From positions 1 to 36,263 of the forward strand of contig JAKOVX010000066.1 in assembly GCA_029781855.1 (NCBI GenBank): DNA of 36,263 nt, given 5' to 3'. The translations under genes were made by a program, and so were the position numbers. This stretch comes from Acidobacteriota bacterium. GTDB taxonomy: Bacteria > Acidobacteriota > Blastocatellia > Pyrinomonadales > Pyrinomonadaceae. Shown piece by piece: positions 15,750 through 23,746 of this stretch; within the stretch, counting starts at the first letter, position 1, and the number at the start of each line of letters is the position of its first letter. The notes under the pieces were generated by a model that did no database searches, was not told the DNA's origin, and saw nothing but the letters and a program-made list of their open reading frames with translations.

Positions 15750-17327
15750 ATGTCATCCTTACGGCTTTCTCATCAGCTTCAGCAAAAGATGGTCCTGACG
15801 CCGCAATTGCGGCAGCGGATCGAGATGCTGCAGATGACCTCGCTCGAGCTCGCGGAGCTGATCGAGCAGGAGATGACCACTAATCCGATCCTCGAGGAAG
15901 TCCAACCCGGCGATGAGGTCCAGGAGATCTCCGACAGCATTTTAGACCAGAATTCTGACGGCCACGACGCTGATTTTCAGGCAGCGAACGACCCTTCGTC
16001 CGATGCGGTGATCGAGGCCGGCCAGGCGATGGACGAATTTGAGGCTTTTGAGGCCGGCGCTCCGTCCGAGAACGGATTCGACTCGACCGTTGCCGGCGAT
16101 CTCGATGTGGGTGACGAGGTTCACACGGAAACGTCTGATTCCTTCGACGAGATCGACTACGGCAGGGAATTTCAGGATTATCTCGACCCCGGATACCGGA
16201 CTCAGGAGATCGAGTACAAGGACGACGCTCCGAGCTTCGAGCAGTTCCTTACGCACTCTCCGCGGCTCAGCGAACATCTCGAGTGGCAGTTGAATCTGCT
16301 CTCGCTCAGCCCGACCATGGAGGAGGCCGCCAAGCTCATTATCGGCAACCTCGACGAGGATGGCCGACTGGTAGCGGGGATCGAGGAGATCGCGGACATG
16401 GTCGGGTGTTCGGTCGAGACAGTTGAAGCAGCACGCCTTCAGGTTACCCAGCTTGACCCTGTCGGGTGCGGTGCGTTGGACGTTAAAGATTGCCTTCTCG
16501 CTCAGCTCAGGTCGAACGGTGACGCTGAAAGCCTTGCGGCGAAGCTGGTCGCCGAACACTTCGAAGACCTGCAGCCGCACCGCCTCCAGCATTTATCGAA
16601 AGATACCGGGCTTGATATCCACGTGCTAAACGACGAGATCAACCGTATCCGGACGCTGGATCCGTATCCGGGCCGGGCATATTCCTCTGAGGATCCGATC
16701 TACATCGCACCGGAAGTTTATATAGAAAAACTCGATGACGACTACGTCGTCTATTTTGCCGATGACGGTAGTCCGCGGCTCAGGATCAGCCCGACGCTCC
16801 ACCGCCTTGCCGATCAAACCGATACGACAAAGGAAACTAAGGATTTCATCAAGGAAAAGGTCCGCTCGGCCGTAGATCTGCTCCGCAATATCGAACATCG
16901 ACGGCAGACCATCTATCGCGTCGTCGAATGCATTGTTGACCGCCAGCGTGACTTTCTCGATCACGGGATCGATCGGATCAAGCCAATGATGCTCAAGGAT
17001 GTGGCCGAGGACATCGGCATGCATCTTTCGACAATATCCAGAGTAGTAAATCGCAAGTATGCCCACACGCCGCAGGGCGTCATAGAGCTCAGGCGTTTTT
17101 TTAGCGAAGGCATGCTAAATGAAGAAGGTGAAGAGGTTTCTACCCGCATACTAAAGCTTCGGATCAAGAAGATGATCGAGGACGAGGACACTAAGAAGCC
17201 GCTCACCGATGACGAGATCGCAAAAGTTCTCAGCAAGGAGGGCGTCAAGCTCTCCCGACGTACGGTCGCAAAATATCGCGACCAAATGCAGATTCCCGGT
17301 TCTCGGGAACGCAAGACCATTATTTGA
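15750..17327 (+). CDS. rpoN: RNA polymerase sigma-54 factor
   Basis: The 525-residue protein is complete sigma-54. Region I is Gln/Leu-rich (LSHQLQQKMVLTPQLRQRIE and following, residues ~5-50) and ends in TTNPILEE. Region II is long and acidic (about 50-150), giving a slightly larger protein than the usual 470-490 residues. The core-binding domain follows (SLSPTMEEAAKLIIGNLDEDG, LDPVGCGALDVKDCL). The helix-turn-helix is in MHLSTISRVVNRKYAHTPQG, and the RpoN box (SRRTVAKYR) is near residues 504-512, followed by QMQIPGSRER. It directs transcription from -24/-12 promoters with enhancer-binding ATPases. It begins a cluster with hpf, rapZ, EIIA and HPr, as in many diderm bacteria. Confidence 0.96.
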   Translation: MSSLRLSHQLQQKMVLTPQLRQRIEMLQMTSLELAELIEQEMTTNPILEEVQPGDEVQEISDSILDQNSDGHDADFQAANDPSSDAVIEAGQAMDEFEAFEAGAPSENGFDSTVAGDLDVGDEVHTETSDSFDEIDYGREFQDYLDPGYRTQEIEYKDDAPSFEQFLTHSPRLSEHLEWQLNLLSLSPTMEEAAKLIIGNLDEDGRLVAGIEEIADMVGCSVETVEAARLQVTQLDPVGCGALDVKDCLLAQLRSNGDAESLAAKLVAEHFEDLQPHRLQHLSKDTGLDIHVLNDEINRIRTLDPYPGRAYSSEDPIYIAPEVYIEKLDDDYVVYFADDGSPRLRISPTLHRLADQTDTTKETKDFIKEKVRSAVDLLRNIEHRRQTIYRVVECIVDRQRDFLDHGIDRIKPMMLKDVAEDIGMHLSTISRVVNRKYAHTPQGVIELRRFFSEGMLNEEGEEVSTRILKLRIKKMIEDEDTKKPLTDDEIAKVLSKEGVKLSRRTVAKYRDQMQIPGSRERKTII

Positions 17328-17358
17328 TCGTCATTAAACGGCGACTAGGTACAAAACT

Positions 17359-17703
17359 ATGAAATACGACATCACCGGCAGACATTTAGACGTAACACCG
17401 GCTATTCGAGCCCATCTCGAAGCTCAATTGGCAAAGGTTGAAGAGACATTCGAGGGCAAACCCGCACACGCCCACGTGGTCATCGAGGTCGAGCGGGGAC
17501 GCAGCCGTTCCGAAATGACAGTGAAATGGCACAACGAGGTCTTGACGGCAGATACCGTCGATGCGGACATGTACAACTCTATCTCGAGCACCGTCGACAA
17601 GATCGGCAAACAAGCCCGGAAACTCAAGGACAAGATCATCGATAAATCTCACAAAGCCGCGAAGGTAACGACGCTTTCGGCCAAGGAAGACGGCAACGGG
17701 TAA
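17359..17703 (+). CDS. hpf: Short-form ribosome hibernation-promoting factor (HPF/RaiA family)
   Basis: This 114-residue protein has the beta-alpha-beta-beta-beta-alpha pattern of HPF: KYDITGRHLDVTPAIRAHLE, an alpha helix ending KVEETF, VVIEVERGRSRSEMTVKWHN, and a second helix NSISSTVDKIGKQARKLKDKI with the basic face that contacts 16S rRNA. Members bind between the A and P sites and silence or dimerise ribosomes in stationary phase. It lacks the C-terminal dimerisation domain of long HPF and instead has a short Lys-rich tail. Its place between rpoN and rapZ is the conserved one. Confidence 0.92.
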   Translation: MKYDITGRHLDVTPAIRAHLEAQLAKVEETFEGKPAHAHVVIEVERGRSRSEMTVKWHNEVLTADTVDADMYNSISSTVDKIGKQARKLKDKIIDKSHKAAKVTTLSAKEDGNG

Positions 17704-17712
17704 ACACGGCCT

Positions 17713-18609
17713 ATGGCGAAAGGAAATACGGTCGAGAGCGATCTCCCCGGCCTGATAATCATCACCGGGTTGAGCGGCTCCGGAATGAGTTCCGCGACCA
17801 ATGCGTTCGAGGATCTCGGGTATTTCTGTGTCGACAATCTTCCGCTCACAATGCTATCCACGTTCGGTCGCCTGCTTGTGCCCTCAAATGAAGGCAAAGC
17901 GGCGATCGAACGCGCCGTTCTCGTCATAAACATCCGCGAACGGCATTTTCTGCCCCAATTTTCGGCGGAACTGAAAAAGCTTGCCCGAAAGAGCCTTATT
18001 CCGTTCGTCATCTTCTTCGAGGCGTCGGACGAGGTGCTCCAGCGAAGATTTTCCGAAACCCGCAGACCGCATCCGGCAGACAACGGAAAAGGGCTTCTCG
18101 CATCGATCCGCGCCGAAAAACGTGCGATGACCGACGTCAAACGCCTTGCCGACCTGATCATCGACACTTCTGACCACACGGTCCATACGCTGCGAAGCCT
18201 GATCGTCCAGACCTTCAGCCCCAACACCGACGGACGTCCGCTCAAGGTCGAGATCGTCAGTTTCGGTCACAAGTTCGGCAATCCGCGCAACGTCGACATA
18301 CTTTTTGACGTGCGGCACCTGCCCAATCCGTACTTTCAGAAGGAATTGCGGCATCTGCCCGGCGATAACCCGCAGGTGATCGCCTTTTTTAACAAGCAGC
18401 CAGAGGTCAAGGAAACTGTGGACCGCCATGTTGACCTGCTCCTTTATCTTTTGCCGCGATACCTCCGCGAGGGCAAATCCTATCTCACCGTCGGCGTCGG
18501 TTGCACCGGCGGCCGTCACCGATCTGTGATGGTCGCGAACGCAATCCGAAAGGCCTTGAAGGCGAAAGGATTTGAGGTTACGGTTACCCATCGCGACATT
18601 CAGAAGTAA
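17713..18609 (+). CDS. rapZ: RapZ-family RNase adapter / nucleotide-binding protein with altered Walker A
   Basis: The 298-residue protein matches RapZ over its whole length. After the P-loop comes NAFEDLGYFCVDNLP (residues ~29-43), then FVIFFEASDEVLQRRFSETRRPHP (~98-121) and LADLIIDTSD (~144). The conserved C-terminal domain shows SFGHKFGNPRNVDILFDVR, LPNPY, and VGVGCTGGRHRSV (~258-270). In E. coli RapZ guides RNase E to the GlmZ sRNA and senses glucosamine-6-phosphate through the C-terminal domain. The P-loop here reads GLSGSGMSS, with Met25 where the family has the ATP-binding Lys. The ATG codon is at 17785-17787. The rest of the protein is intact, so loss or change of nucleotide binding rather than decay is likely. 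Confidence 0.92.
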   Translation: MAKGNTVESDLPGLIIITGLSGSGMSSATNAFEDLGYFCVDNLPLTMLSTFGRLLVPSNEGKAAIERAVLVINIRERHFLPQFSAELKKLARKSLIPFVIFFEASDEVLQRRFSETRRPHPADNGKGLLASIRAEKRAMTDVKRLADLIIDTSDHTVHTLRSLIVQTFSPNTDGRPLKVEIVSFGHKFGNPRNVDILFDVRHLPNPYFQKELRHLPGDNPQVIAFFNKQPEVKETVDRHVDLLLYLLPRYLREGKSYLTVGVGCTGGRHRSVMVANAIRKALKAKGFEVTVTHRDIQK

Positions 18610-18623
18610 GCCGCCAATTGCGG

Positions 18624-18629
18624 TATAAT
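18624..18629 (+). promoter_or_regulatory. Possible internal promoter giving a leaderless EIIA mRNA
   Basis: A perfect TATAAT lies only 7 bases before the ATG at 18637, and no Shine-Dalgarno sequence is present. Transcription from here would start at or next to the start codon. No -35 is recognisable, so the site may be chance. Confidence 0.3.
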
Positions 18630-18636
18630 AGTCCAC

Positions 18637-19071
18637 ATGAGTGATACCAAACGTGTTGGGGGAGTCATCGTTACCCACGGTCAGCTTGCCAATGAGTTGC
18701 TGGCGGCTGCCGAGGCGGTCGTCGGCAATCTTAGCAACATCGTCGCAGTCTCGATCGGCTGGCACGACGACGTGCAGATGGCGCGCGACGAGATATCGCG
18801 GGCGATCAAGAATGTTTCCGAAGGCCTTGGCGTTTTGATCCTGACCGACATGTTCGGCGGCACACCGACGAATATCGCGGCGATGTTCCTCCACGACGGC
18901 GAGACCGAGATCGTCACCGGAGTAAATCTGCCGATGGTGGTCAAACTCGCGACCGATACTGGCCAGCTGAGCCTCAAGGAACTTGCCGCTGAGGTCGAGG
19001 AACAGGGCAAATCTGCGATCTGCCGTGCAGTTGATCTGCTGCAGCCGCCGAAGATGAAGAAAGATGGTTGA
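18637..19071 (+). CDS. PTS system mannose-type EIIA component
   Basis: The 144-residue protein is a stand-alone EIIA of the mannose/fructose/sorbose family. The phosphorylated His is His14 in VIVTHGQLANELL. The other family landmarks are GWHDDVQMARDEI, LILTDMFGGTPTNIAAMFL (about 67-85) and VTGVNLPMVVKLA. EIIA-Man receives phosphate from HPr-His15. No EIIB, EIIC or EIID gene accompanies it, so a regulatory rather than sugar-transport role is likely. It lies 27 bp after rapZ and overlaps the HPr gene by 8 bp. Confidence 0.92.
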   Translation: MSDTKRVGGVIVTHGQLANELLAAAEAVVGNLSNIVAVSIGWHDDVQMARDEISRAIKNVSEGLGVLILTDMFGGTPTNIAAMFLHDGETEIVTGVNLPMVVKLATDTGQLSLKELAAEVEEQGKSAICRAVDLLQPPKMKKDG

Positions 19072-19330
19072 AAGGCGCGTTCGCATCGTCAACCAACTCG
19101 GATTGCATGCCAGAGCGGCCGGCAAACTTGTTCGTCTCGCTTCGAAATTTACGTCTGCCATCACGCTCGCAAACGACGGAACGTCGGCAAATGCTCGTTC
19201 GATCCTCGATCTGCTGACGCTTGGTGCGAGCTACGGTAAGTTCGTCGACATCCGTGCCGAAGGCGACGACGAGGAAACCGCGATCGACGAGATCGAAGAG
19301 CTTTTCAAAAGCGGATTCGGCGAAATATAG
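19064..19330 (+). CDS. ptsH: Phosphocarrier protein HPr
   Basis: The 88-residue protein is a full-length HPr. His15 in NQLGLHARAAG is the phosphoryl acceptor from Enzyme I. Ser46 in NARSILDLLTLGAS is in the regulatory position that HPr kinase phosphorylates. The C-terminal helix is DEETAIDEIEELFKSGFGE. It starts inside the 3' end of the EIIA gene (8-bp overlap in another frame), so the two are translationally coupled. Enzyme I and HPr kinase genes are not in this window. Confidence 0.95.
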   Translation: MVERRVRIVNQLGLHARAAGKLVRLASKFTSAITLANDGTSANARSILDLLTLGASYGKFVDIRAEGDDEETAIDEIEELFKSGFGEI

Positions 19331-19335
19331 GATTT

Positions 19336-20268
19336 ATGACAGAGAAAAAAGTAGGTATTCTTGGAGTGCCGCTGGGTTTCGGCGCCGGAAAAACAGGCAG
19401 TGAGCTCGGCGTCAACGCAATGCGCCTCTCAAAGGTCCGCGGGCACACGCTCGGCGAACACATTCGGTCGATGGGATATATGCTCCGCGACCACGGCGAC
19501 GCGGCGATCGTTCAACCGGACGATTCCGAGACGGCGGGCAATCCCAAACATCTTCCCGAAATGCTCGCCTCAAGTGCGAATATCATTTCCGCCCTCGCCG
19601 AGATCCTCAACAATGATGAATTTCCGATCATCCTCGGCGGCGACCACGCGATCGCGATACCGACCTTTTCAGCGATCTCGAGCCATTACAAGCAGCATGG
19701 AAGCGAGGTTGGCCTCATCTGGTTCGACGCCCACGCCGATATCAACACGCCCGCGTCGTCGCCATCGGGCAACATCCACGGGATGCCGCTCGCCGTCCTG
19801 CTCGGGCACGGAAACAGGGAACTTGCCGGACTCTGCGGCGTCGAACCGAAGCTAAATTACAAATATTTCGCTCACATCGGGGCACGTGACATCGACGACG
19901 GCGAACGCGACATCGTTCACTCGCTCGGCCTTCGCGACCACTTCTTTACGATGAGCGACATCGACAGCCGCGGGATGAAGACCTGTGTCGAAGACGCTAT
20001 CGCCATTGCCTCACGGGCTCCCGGCGGCTACGCCGTGACATTCGATATCGATATGATCGATCCGCGTTTCGCACCCGGCTCCGGCACGCTCGTCCGCGGC
20101 GGCACGACCTACCGCGAAGCCCACCTCGCCCTCGAACTCATCGCCGCCCACGGCGGAATGCGTTCATTCGAGATCGTCGAGGTCAATCCCCTGTTGGATC
20201 AAAGCAACATCACCGTGCAGTTGGCGTGTGAATTGATACTCTCCGCCTTGGGCAAGACGATCCTCTAG
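19336..20268 (+). CDS. Arginase (ureohydrolase family)
   Basis: The 310-residue protein has all manganese-binding motifs of arginases: ILGGDHAIAI (about residues 98-107), WFDAHADINTP (~131-141), GNIHGMPLAVLLG (~149-161), and FDIDMIDPRFAPG (~235-247), followed by EIVEVNPLLD. The N-terminus (GILGVPLGFGAGKTGSELG) is arginase-like rather than agmatinase-like. The reaction is L-arginine to ornithine and urea with a binuclear Mn2+ centre. The DIDMID variant differs slightly from the commoner DVD-x-DP, but both Asp ligands remain. AGGA lies 4 bases before the ATG, 5 bp after ptsH, so it is cotranscribed with the PTS genes. Confidence 0.9.
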   Translation: MTEKKVGILGVPLGFGAGKTGSELGVNAMRLSKVRGHTLGEHIRSMGYMLRDHGDAAIVQPDDSETAGNPKHLPEMLASSANIISALAEILNNDEFPIILGGDHAIAIPTFSAISSHYKQHGSEVGLIWFDAHADINTPASSPSGNIHGMPLAVLLGHGNRELAGLCGVEPKLNYKYFAHIGARDIDDGERDIVHSLGLRDHFFTMSDIDSRGMKTCVEDAIAIASRAPGGYAVTFDIDMIDPRFAPGSGTLVRGGTTYREAHLALELIAAHGGMRSFEIVEVNPLLDQSNITVQLACELILSALGKTIL

Positions 20269-20294
20269 CTCGTTGCAAAGTTTCGCGACCCGCA

Positions 20295-20457
20295 ATGCAG
20301 AAGCCCGCACGAAGTAAGGGCGTTCTTCGCCGACGTTCGGGAAGATTTCCTATCTTCAAGGCAGCGACTCTCTTTTCTTCAAGGCGGCGACTCTCTTTGC
20401 TAGTATTCGCGCTGAAAAGTATCGATCATCGCCCTTACTACGTGCGGGCTTCCGCAT
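20295..20457. repeat. Palindromic mobile-type repeat (28-bp terminal inverted repeats)
   Basis: Arms 20295-20322 and 20430-20457 are inverted repeats that match at 26 of 28 positions (core AAGCCCGCACG...GTAAGGGCG). They flank a 107-base interior. The element fills the arginase-ddl intergenic space. It has no coding capacity and looks like a REPIN/MITE-type non-autonomous repeat. Whether other copies exist in the genome cannot be seen here. Confidence 0.75.
20353..20398 (+). repeat. Two-copy 23-bp tandem repeat inside the palindromic element
   Basis: Copies 20353-20375 and 20376-20398 differ at one base (TCTTCAAGGC then A/G then GCGACTCTC). They abut exactly, inside the inverted-repeat element. 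Confidence 0.8.
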
Positions 20458-20499
20458 CTCCGCATTACGATGTAGAATTTTCTTTTGCCTACCTACTAT

Positions 20500-21621
20500 A
20501 TGAAAACACGCGTTGGGGTTATTTTTGGCGGACGCTCCGGTGAGCACGAAATATCGATCCGCTCGGCGAAAACGGTCATTGAGCAATTGGATTTCGACAG
20601 ATACGAGGTCTTTCCAATCGGTATTTCGAACGAAGGCCGGTGGCTGAGCCCGTACGAGTCGGTAGGGATGCTTCCCGAATCGACGAAAGCTCTCTTTATC
20701 GAGCGTTACGGCGAACCGTCTGAGGACCGCATCGTGCTCAGCGGCGATGCCGCGGTACACGGCCTGACGACGCTCGACGTTCCGGGAAGTTCGGTCCCGC
20801 TCGACGTGGTGTTTCCGGTGCTTCACGGGACATTCGGCGAGGACGGCACGATCCAGGGCCTCTTTGAAATGGCCGATATTCCGTATGTCGGTTGCGGCGT
20901 GTTGGCATCGTCGTGCGGGATGGACAAGGTCTTTATGAAGACCCTTTTCCGCGACGCCGGCCTGCCGATCTGCGATTACGTTTGGTTCCTCCGATCCGAA
21001 TGGGAATCCGCCGCCGATGTCGTCGTCCGCCAGGTCGAAGCCAAGATCGGCTATCCGTGCTTCGTAAAACCGGCGAATCTCGGCTCATCGGTGGGCGTCT
21101 CGCGTGCGAACGACGACGGGGAACTGAGGGCCGCGATCGACCTTGCCGCCGAGTATGACCGCAAGATCATTGTCGAGGTCGGCCTCGACGCCCGCGAGAT
21201 CGAGTGTGCCGTCCTCGGAAACGACGCACCACAGGCGAGCCGGCCGGGCGAATATCTGATCCGCGACGAGAGCAAGCGTTTCCTCGATTACACCGAGAAA
21301 TACGACGGCACCGGCAATAACGAATTCGTCGTCCCCGCACCCGTCTCGGACGAGCTCGTAAAGAAGATCCAGCAGCACGCCATCGCCGCATTTAAGTCCA
21401 TCGACGGCTCGGGCCTCGCCCGCGTCGATTTCTTTCTTCGCAACGACAACGGAATGCTGCTTGTGAACGAGATAAACACGATGCCCGGTCTCACCGACGC
21501 CTCCGGCTACCCCAAAATGTGGGCCGGCTCGGGCAAGCCGTTTCCACAGGTCCTCGATGAACTGATCCAATTCGCCCTCGAGCGGCACGACGACAGGATA
21601 AGGAACAAGACAAGTAAATAA
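20500..21621 (+). CDS. ddl: D-alanine--D-alanine ligase
   Basis: The 373-residue ATP-grasp enzyme joins two D-alanines for peptidoglycan precursors. It begins VGVIFGGRSGEHEISIRSAK (N-terminal substrate motif). It then has VLHGTFGEDGTIQGLFEMADIPYVGCGVLASS (about 110-140, residues binding the first D-Ala), CFVKPANLGSSVGVSRA (~187, ATP-binding), and ARVDFFLR...LLVNEINTMPGLTDASGYPKMW (~310-345, Mg2+ ligands and omega-loop). I start at the ATG at 20500; a TTG start 5 codons upstream is also open. No clear ribosome binding site is present, perhaps because the repeat element lies just upstream. Confidence 0.95.
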   Translation: MKTRVGVIFGGRSGEHEISIRSAKTVIEQLDFDRYEVFPIGISNEGRWLSPYESVGMLPESTKALFIERYGEPSEDRIVLSGDAAVHGLTTLDVPGSSVPLDVVFPVLHGTFGEDGTIQGLFEMADIPYVGCGVLASSCGMDKVFMKTLFRDAGLPICDYVWFLRSEWESAADVVVRQVEAKIGYPCFVKPANLGSSVGVSRANDDGELRAAIDLAAEYDRKIIVEVGLDAREIECAVLGNDAPQASRPGEYLIRDESKRFLDYTEKYDGTGNNEFVVPAPVSDELVKKIQQHAIAAFKSIDGSGLARVDFFLRNDNGMLLVNEINTMPGLTDASGYPKMWAGSGKPFPQVLDELIQFALERHDDRIRNKTSK

Positions 21622-21761
21622 ATGCTCTCGCGGCCCGAAACTCATTCGATGTATTTCGTACGCTCCCATTTGACGCCGCCGCGGCGGTCCATCCGAATTT
21701 AAGATCCGAAGCCAACGTAATTGTTACAGTAAGTTAACATCCGCGGTATATCGTTCTTTAT

Positions 21762-22223
21762 ATGAAAATATTGATAGCAAATGACGGTTCGGAGTTCGGC
21801 GAAGCGGCGGTGGACTTTTGTGCGGGCCTCGTCGGCAGCAGGGAGGCGAATGAATTCAGGATCGTCACGGTCGTCGAGCCTGCGGCATCGATCGAGTTGG
21901 AGACCATCATCGAATCCGTCGATGAGCTGGCATCTTCCGACAGTCCGGCGGTGCTGGCCGCCCGTAAGATCGCTGAGACGTCGGCCGAACGGCTTCGCGG
22001 CCACCTCGGCGGCGGCAATCAAACCATATCCGGCGAAGCCCTCGTCGGACCAGCGGCACGCACGATCGTCGAAGAGGCAACCAAATGGAATGCCGACCTG
22101 ATCGTCCTCGGCTCGCACGGACGCGGATTCTGGAAACGTGCCTGGTCGGGCTCGGTCGCCGACCGCGTCGCTCATCACGCGCAATGCTCGGTTCTCGTCG
22201 TTAAGCAGCAAACGGCGGAATAG
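21762..22223 (+). CDS. Universal stress protein (UspA family)
   Basis: The 153-residue single-domain protein has the UspA fold: MKILIANDGSEFGEAAVDF (first strand and ATP-contacting Asp), a central helix, and the nucleotide-binding signature in VLGSHGRGFWKRAWSGSVADRVAHHAQCSVLVVK (two parts, about residues 113-146). That signature matches the G-2x-G-9x-G(S/T) pattern of ATP-binding members. It is a monocistronic plus-strand gene that ends the long forward run, converging with the VWA operon. Its physiological trigger is not evident. Confidence 0.92.
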   Translation: MKILIANDGSEFGEAAVDFCAGLVGSREANEFRIVTVVEPAASIELETIIESVDELASSDSPAVLAARKIAETSAERLRGHLGGGNQTISGEALVGPAARTIVEEATKWNADLIVLGSHGRGFWKRAWSGSVADRVAHHAQCSVLVVKQQTAE

Positions 22224-22225
22224 GC

Positions 22226-22239
22226 TGGCGGATCCGCCA
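22226..22239. terminator. Perfect 14-bp palindrome between convergent genes
   Basis: TGGCGGATCCGCCA lies 2 bp past the usp stop and 11 bp before the end of the VWA gene on the other strand. Its position suggests a bidirectional terminator. There is no loop and no immediate U-tract, although TTATTTTCC follows on the plus strand, so the call is weak. Confidence 0.3.
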
Positions 22240-22250
22240 AAAGTGAGGGG

Positions 22251-23159
22251 TTATTTTCCTTTCGGCGCGTAATATCCTTTTCGGGTGCGGATCGTCAGGT
22301 TGGGCCGTGCGATCCGTACCTCGATCGTGTGAAATTTGCCGTCGTTCTTGATGTTTTTCGGTTCGTAAGAGATCGTGTATTGATTTCCCAGTTCTTCGAC
22401 GATCCTCGTAAACGCCTCGCGCATCCCCGGCCCGCCCGGTGTCGAGACAAACGTCCCGCCCGACTTTTGCGCGAACATCTTCAACGCTCCCTGGCTCTGG
22501 ACACGCCCAACGCTGTGGTCGTCCGGCGACGACATATCTATCGTGTAAATGGTTGCGTTAACGGCGATCGCGGCCTTGTAGGCCGCATCTGCGGACTTTC
22601 CGCTCTGTGTGTCCGCTCCATCCGAGAGGACGATTATTGCACGACGCTTTTCGGGCCGCTGGCTCAGGATGGCCGCGGCCTTGTAAATGGCGTCGTTCAG
22701 CACCGTCATCCCGTCCGCCTTCAGGTCGAAGATCGATTCCGTAATATCGCGGCTGTTCGAAAAATCCTGCACTAACTTCACTTGCGAATCAAAGCTGTAG
22801 ATCGCCGTGTAATCGTCCGCCCGCAGGCCGCTCAGAAACCGGATCGCCGCCGACCTAGCCATGCTCACCCGAGATTCCATACTGCCCGAAGTGTCCATCA
22901 GGATAACCGCCGCAAACGGCGTGGTTTCGGGTGCAAAGTTGACTATCGGCTGCTCGACGCCGTCCTCGAGCACGGTGAACTGGTCCTTATTCAGCCCTGT
23001 GACGGCCTTTCCGGACGTGTCCGTAACGGTGGTATTGACGAGAACTATGCTCGAATCCACCTTAATGATGTCATCGTCTTTCTGTTGGGCAGAGATTTGA
23101 AGGGACAGAACGAGCGCCGCGAAAATGATGAGTGTAGATCGAATGGGAATTCGGTTCAT
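22251..23159 (-). CDS. Secreted VWFA-related domain protein (acidobacterial type)
   Basis: The 302-residue protein has a signal peptide (residues 1-24, RSTLIIFAALVLSLQISAQ). A short beta-rich segment follows (IVLVNTTVTDTSGKAVTGLN, FTVLEDGVEQPI) that is typical of the VWFA-related acidobacterial family. The von Willebrand A domain then begins with the metal-ion-dependent adhesion site DTSGSM (~90-95), with AIIVLSDGADTQSG (~170) as the later MIDAS-side strand. It ends TIRTRKGYYAPKG. Such proteins are abundant in Acidobacteriota, and their partners are largely unknown. It is the last gene of a three-gene operon of exported proteins (gaps of 16 and 19 bp). Confidence 0.88.
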   Translation of the reverse strand: MNRIPIRSTLIIFAALVLSLQISAQQKDDDIIKVDSSIVLVNTTVTDTSGKAVTGLNKDQFTVLEDGVEQPIVNFAPETTPFAAVILMDTSGSMESRVSMARSAAIRFLSGLRADDYTAIYSFDSQVKLVQDFSNSRDITESIFDLKADGMTVLNDAIYKAAAILSQRPEKRRAIIVLSDGADTQSGKSADAAYKAAIAVNATIYTIDMSSPDDHSVGRVQSQGALKMFAQKSGGTFVSTPGGPGMREAFTRIVEELGNQYTISYEPKNIKNDGKFHTIEVRIARPNLTIRTRKGYYAPKGK

Positions 23160-23175
23160 CTGAAATGAGCGGTGC

Positions 23176-23727
23176 TTATTTGAATATTTTTAGGAGCTGA
23201 GCCAGCCGCAACACGGCGTTGGAGGTCTGGATCGCCGCACCTGATACCGTAAAGCGCGTTGTCTTCTGGACCTCTTCGTACATCTTTCCGGTTACCGTCT
23301 GCAGCGCTTTGACGGCGTCCTCGAACGAACCGGGTTTTGCGCTCGTGTCGTCTTCGCCGAAGTCGGTCTTGTCGTCGTCGGAACCGCCGAGATCCTTTCG
23401 TACGCGTTTCACGAGCTTTTCGAGGTCGTCCAGCTTGGCGAGTTCCTTATCCGTAAATCGCTTGTTGGCTTCCAATGATTTTTCGAGCTGATTTGAGAGG
23501 TCAAATGCCTGTTTGGCCCGATCCTGCATCTCCTCGAAATCCTTCTTTTCCTTTTCGATCTCGAGCTTTTTGAGCATGTCGCGGACGCCGCCGCCGGGAT
23601 CGAACTTGTCGTCAGCCTTTGGGAAAAGCGGATTTGGCTGGGGCGGCGTGACCTGAGCGTTTACACCGATACAGAACGCAGCGACCAACCCGACCAAAAG
23701 GACATAAAATGTTGAACTACGAAACAT
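23176..23727 (-). CDS. Exported coiled-coil protein of unknown function
   Basis: The 183-residue product has a signal peptide (FYVLLVGLVAAFCIGVNAQ, cleavage after VNA). A mostly helical, highly charged body follows, with heptad-like stretches (GVRDMLKKLEIEKEKKDFEEM, LEKSLEANKRFTDKELAKLDDLEKLVKRV split across two helices). A short acidic linker (GGSDDDKTDFGEDD) and a C-terminal helix pair complete it. I do not recognise the family. It sits between two other exported proteins in a tight operon, suggesting a shared periplasmic or outer-membrane complex. That is inference. Confidence 0.7.
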   Translation of the reverse strand: MFRSSTFYVLLVGLVAAFCIGVNAQVTPPQPNPLFPKADDKFDPGGGVRDMLKKLEIEKEKKDFEEMQDRAKQAFDLSNQLEKSLEANKRFTDKELAKLDDLEKLVKRVRKDLGGSDDDKTDFGEDDTSAKPGSFEDAVKALQTVTGKMYEEVQKTTRFTVSGAAIQTSNAVLRLAQLLKIFK

Positions 23728-23746
23728 TCTCGAAAATACAGGCGAA

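Noticed and set aside
18770..18786. Sigma-54 promoter (TGGCACG followed by TGCA)
   Set aside because: The spacing between the GG and GC elements is off by one base and the site lies inside the EIIA coding sequence.
19064..19071. Frameshift joining EIIA and HPr
   Set aside because: Both proteins are complete with normal lengths and starts; the 8-bp overlap is ordinary translational coupling.
21676..21687. CCGCCGCGGCGG palindrome as an operator or terminator
   Set aside because: It is a short, fully GC palindrome without loop, tail or second copy, and is expected by chance in this GC-rich DNA.
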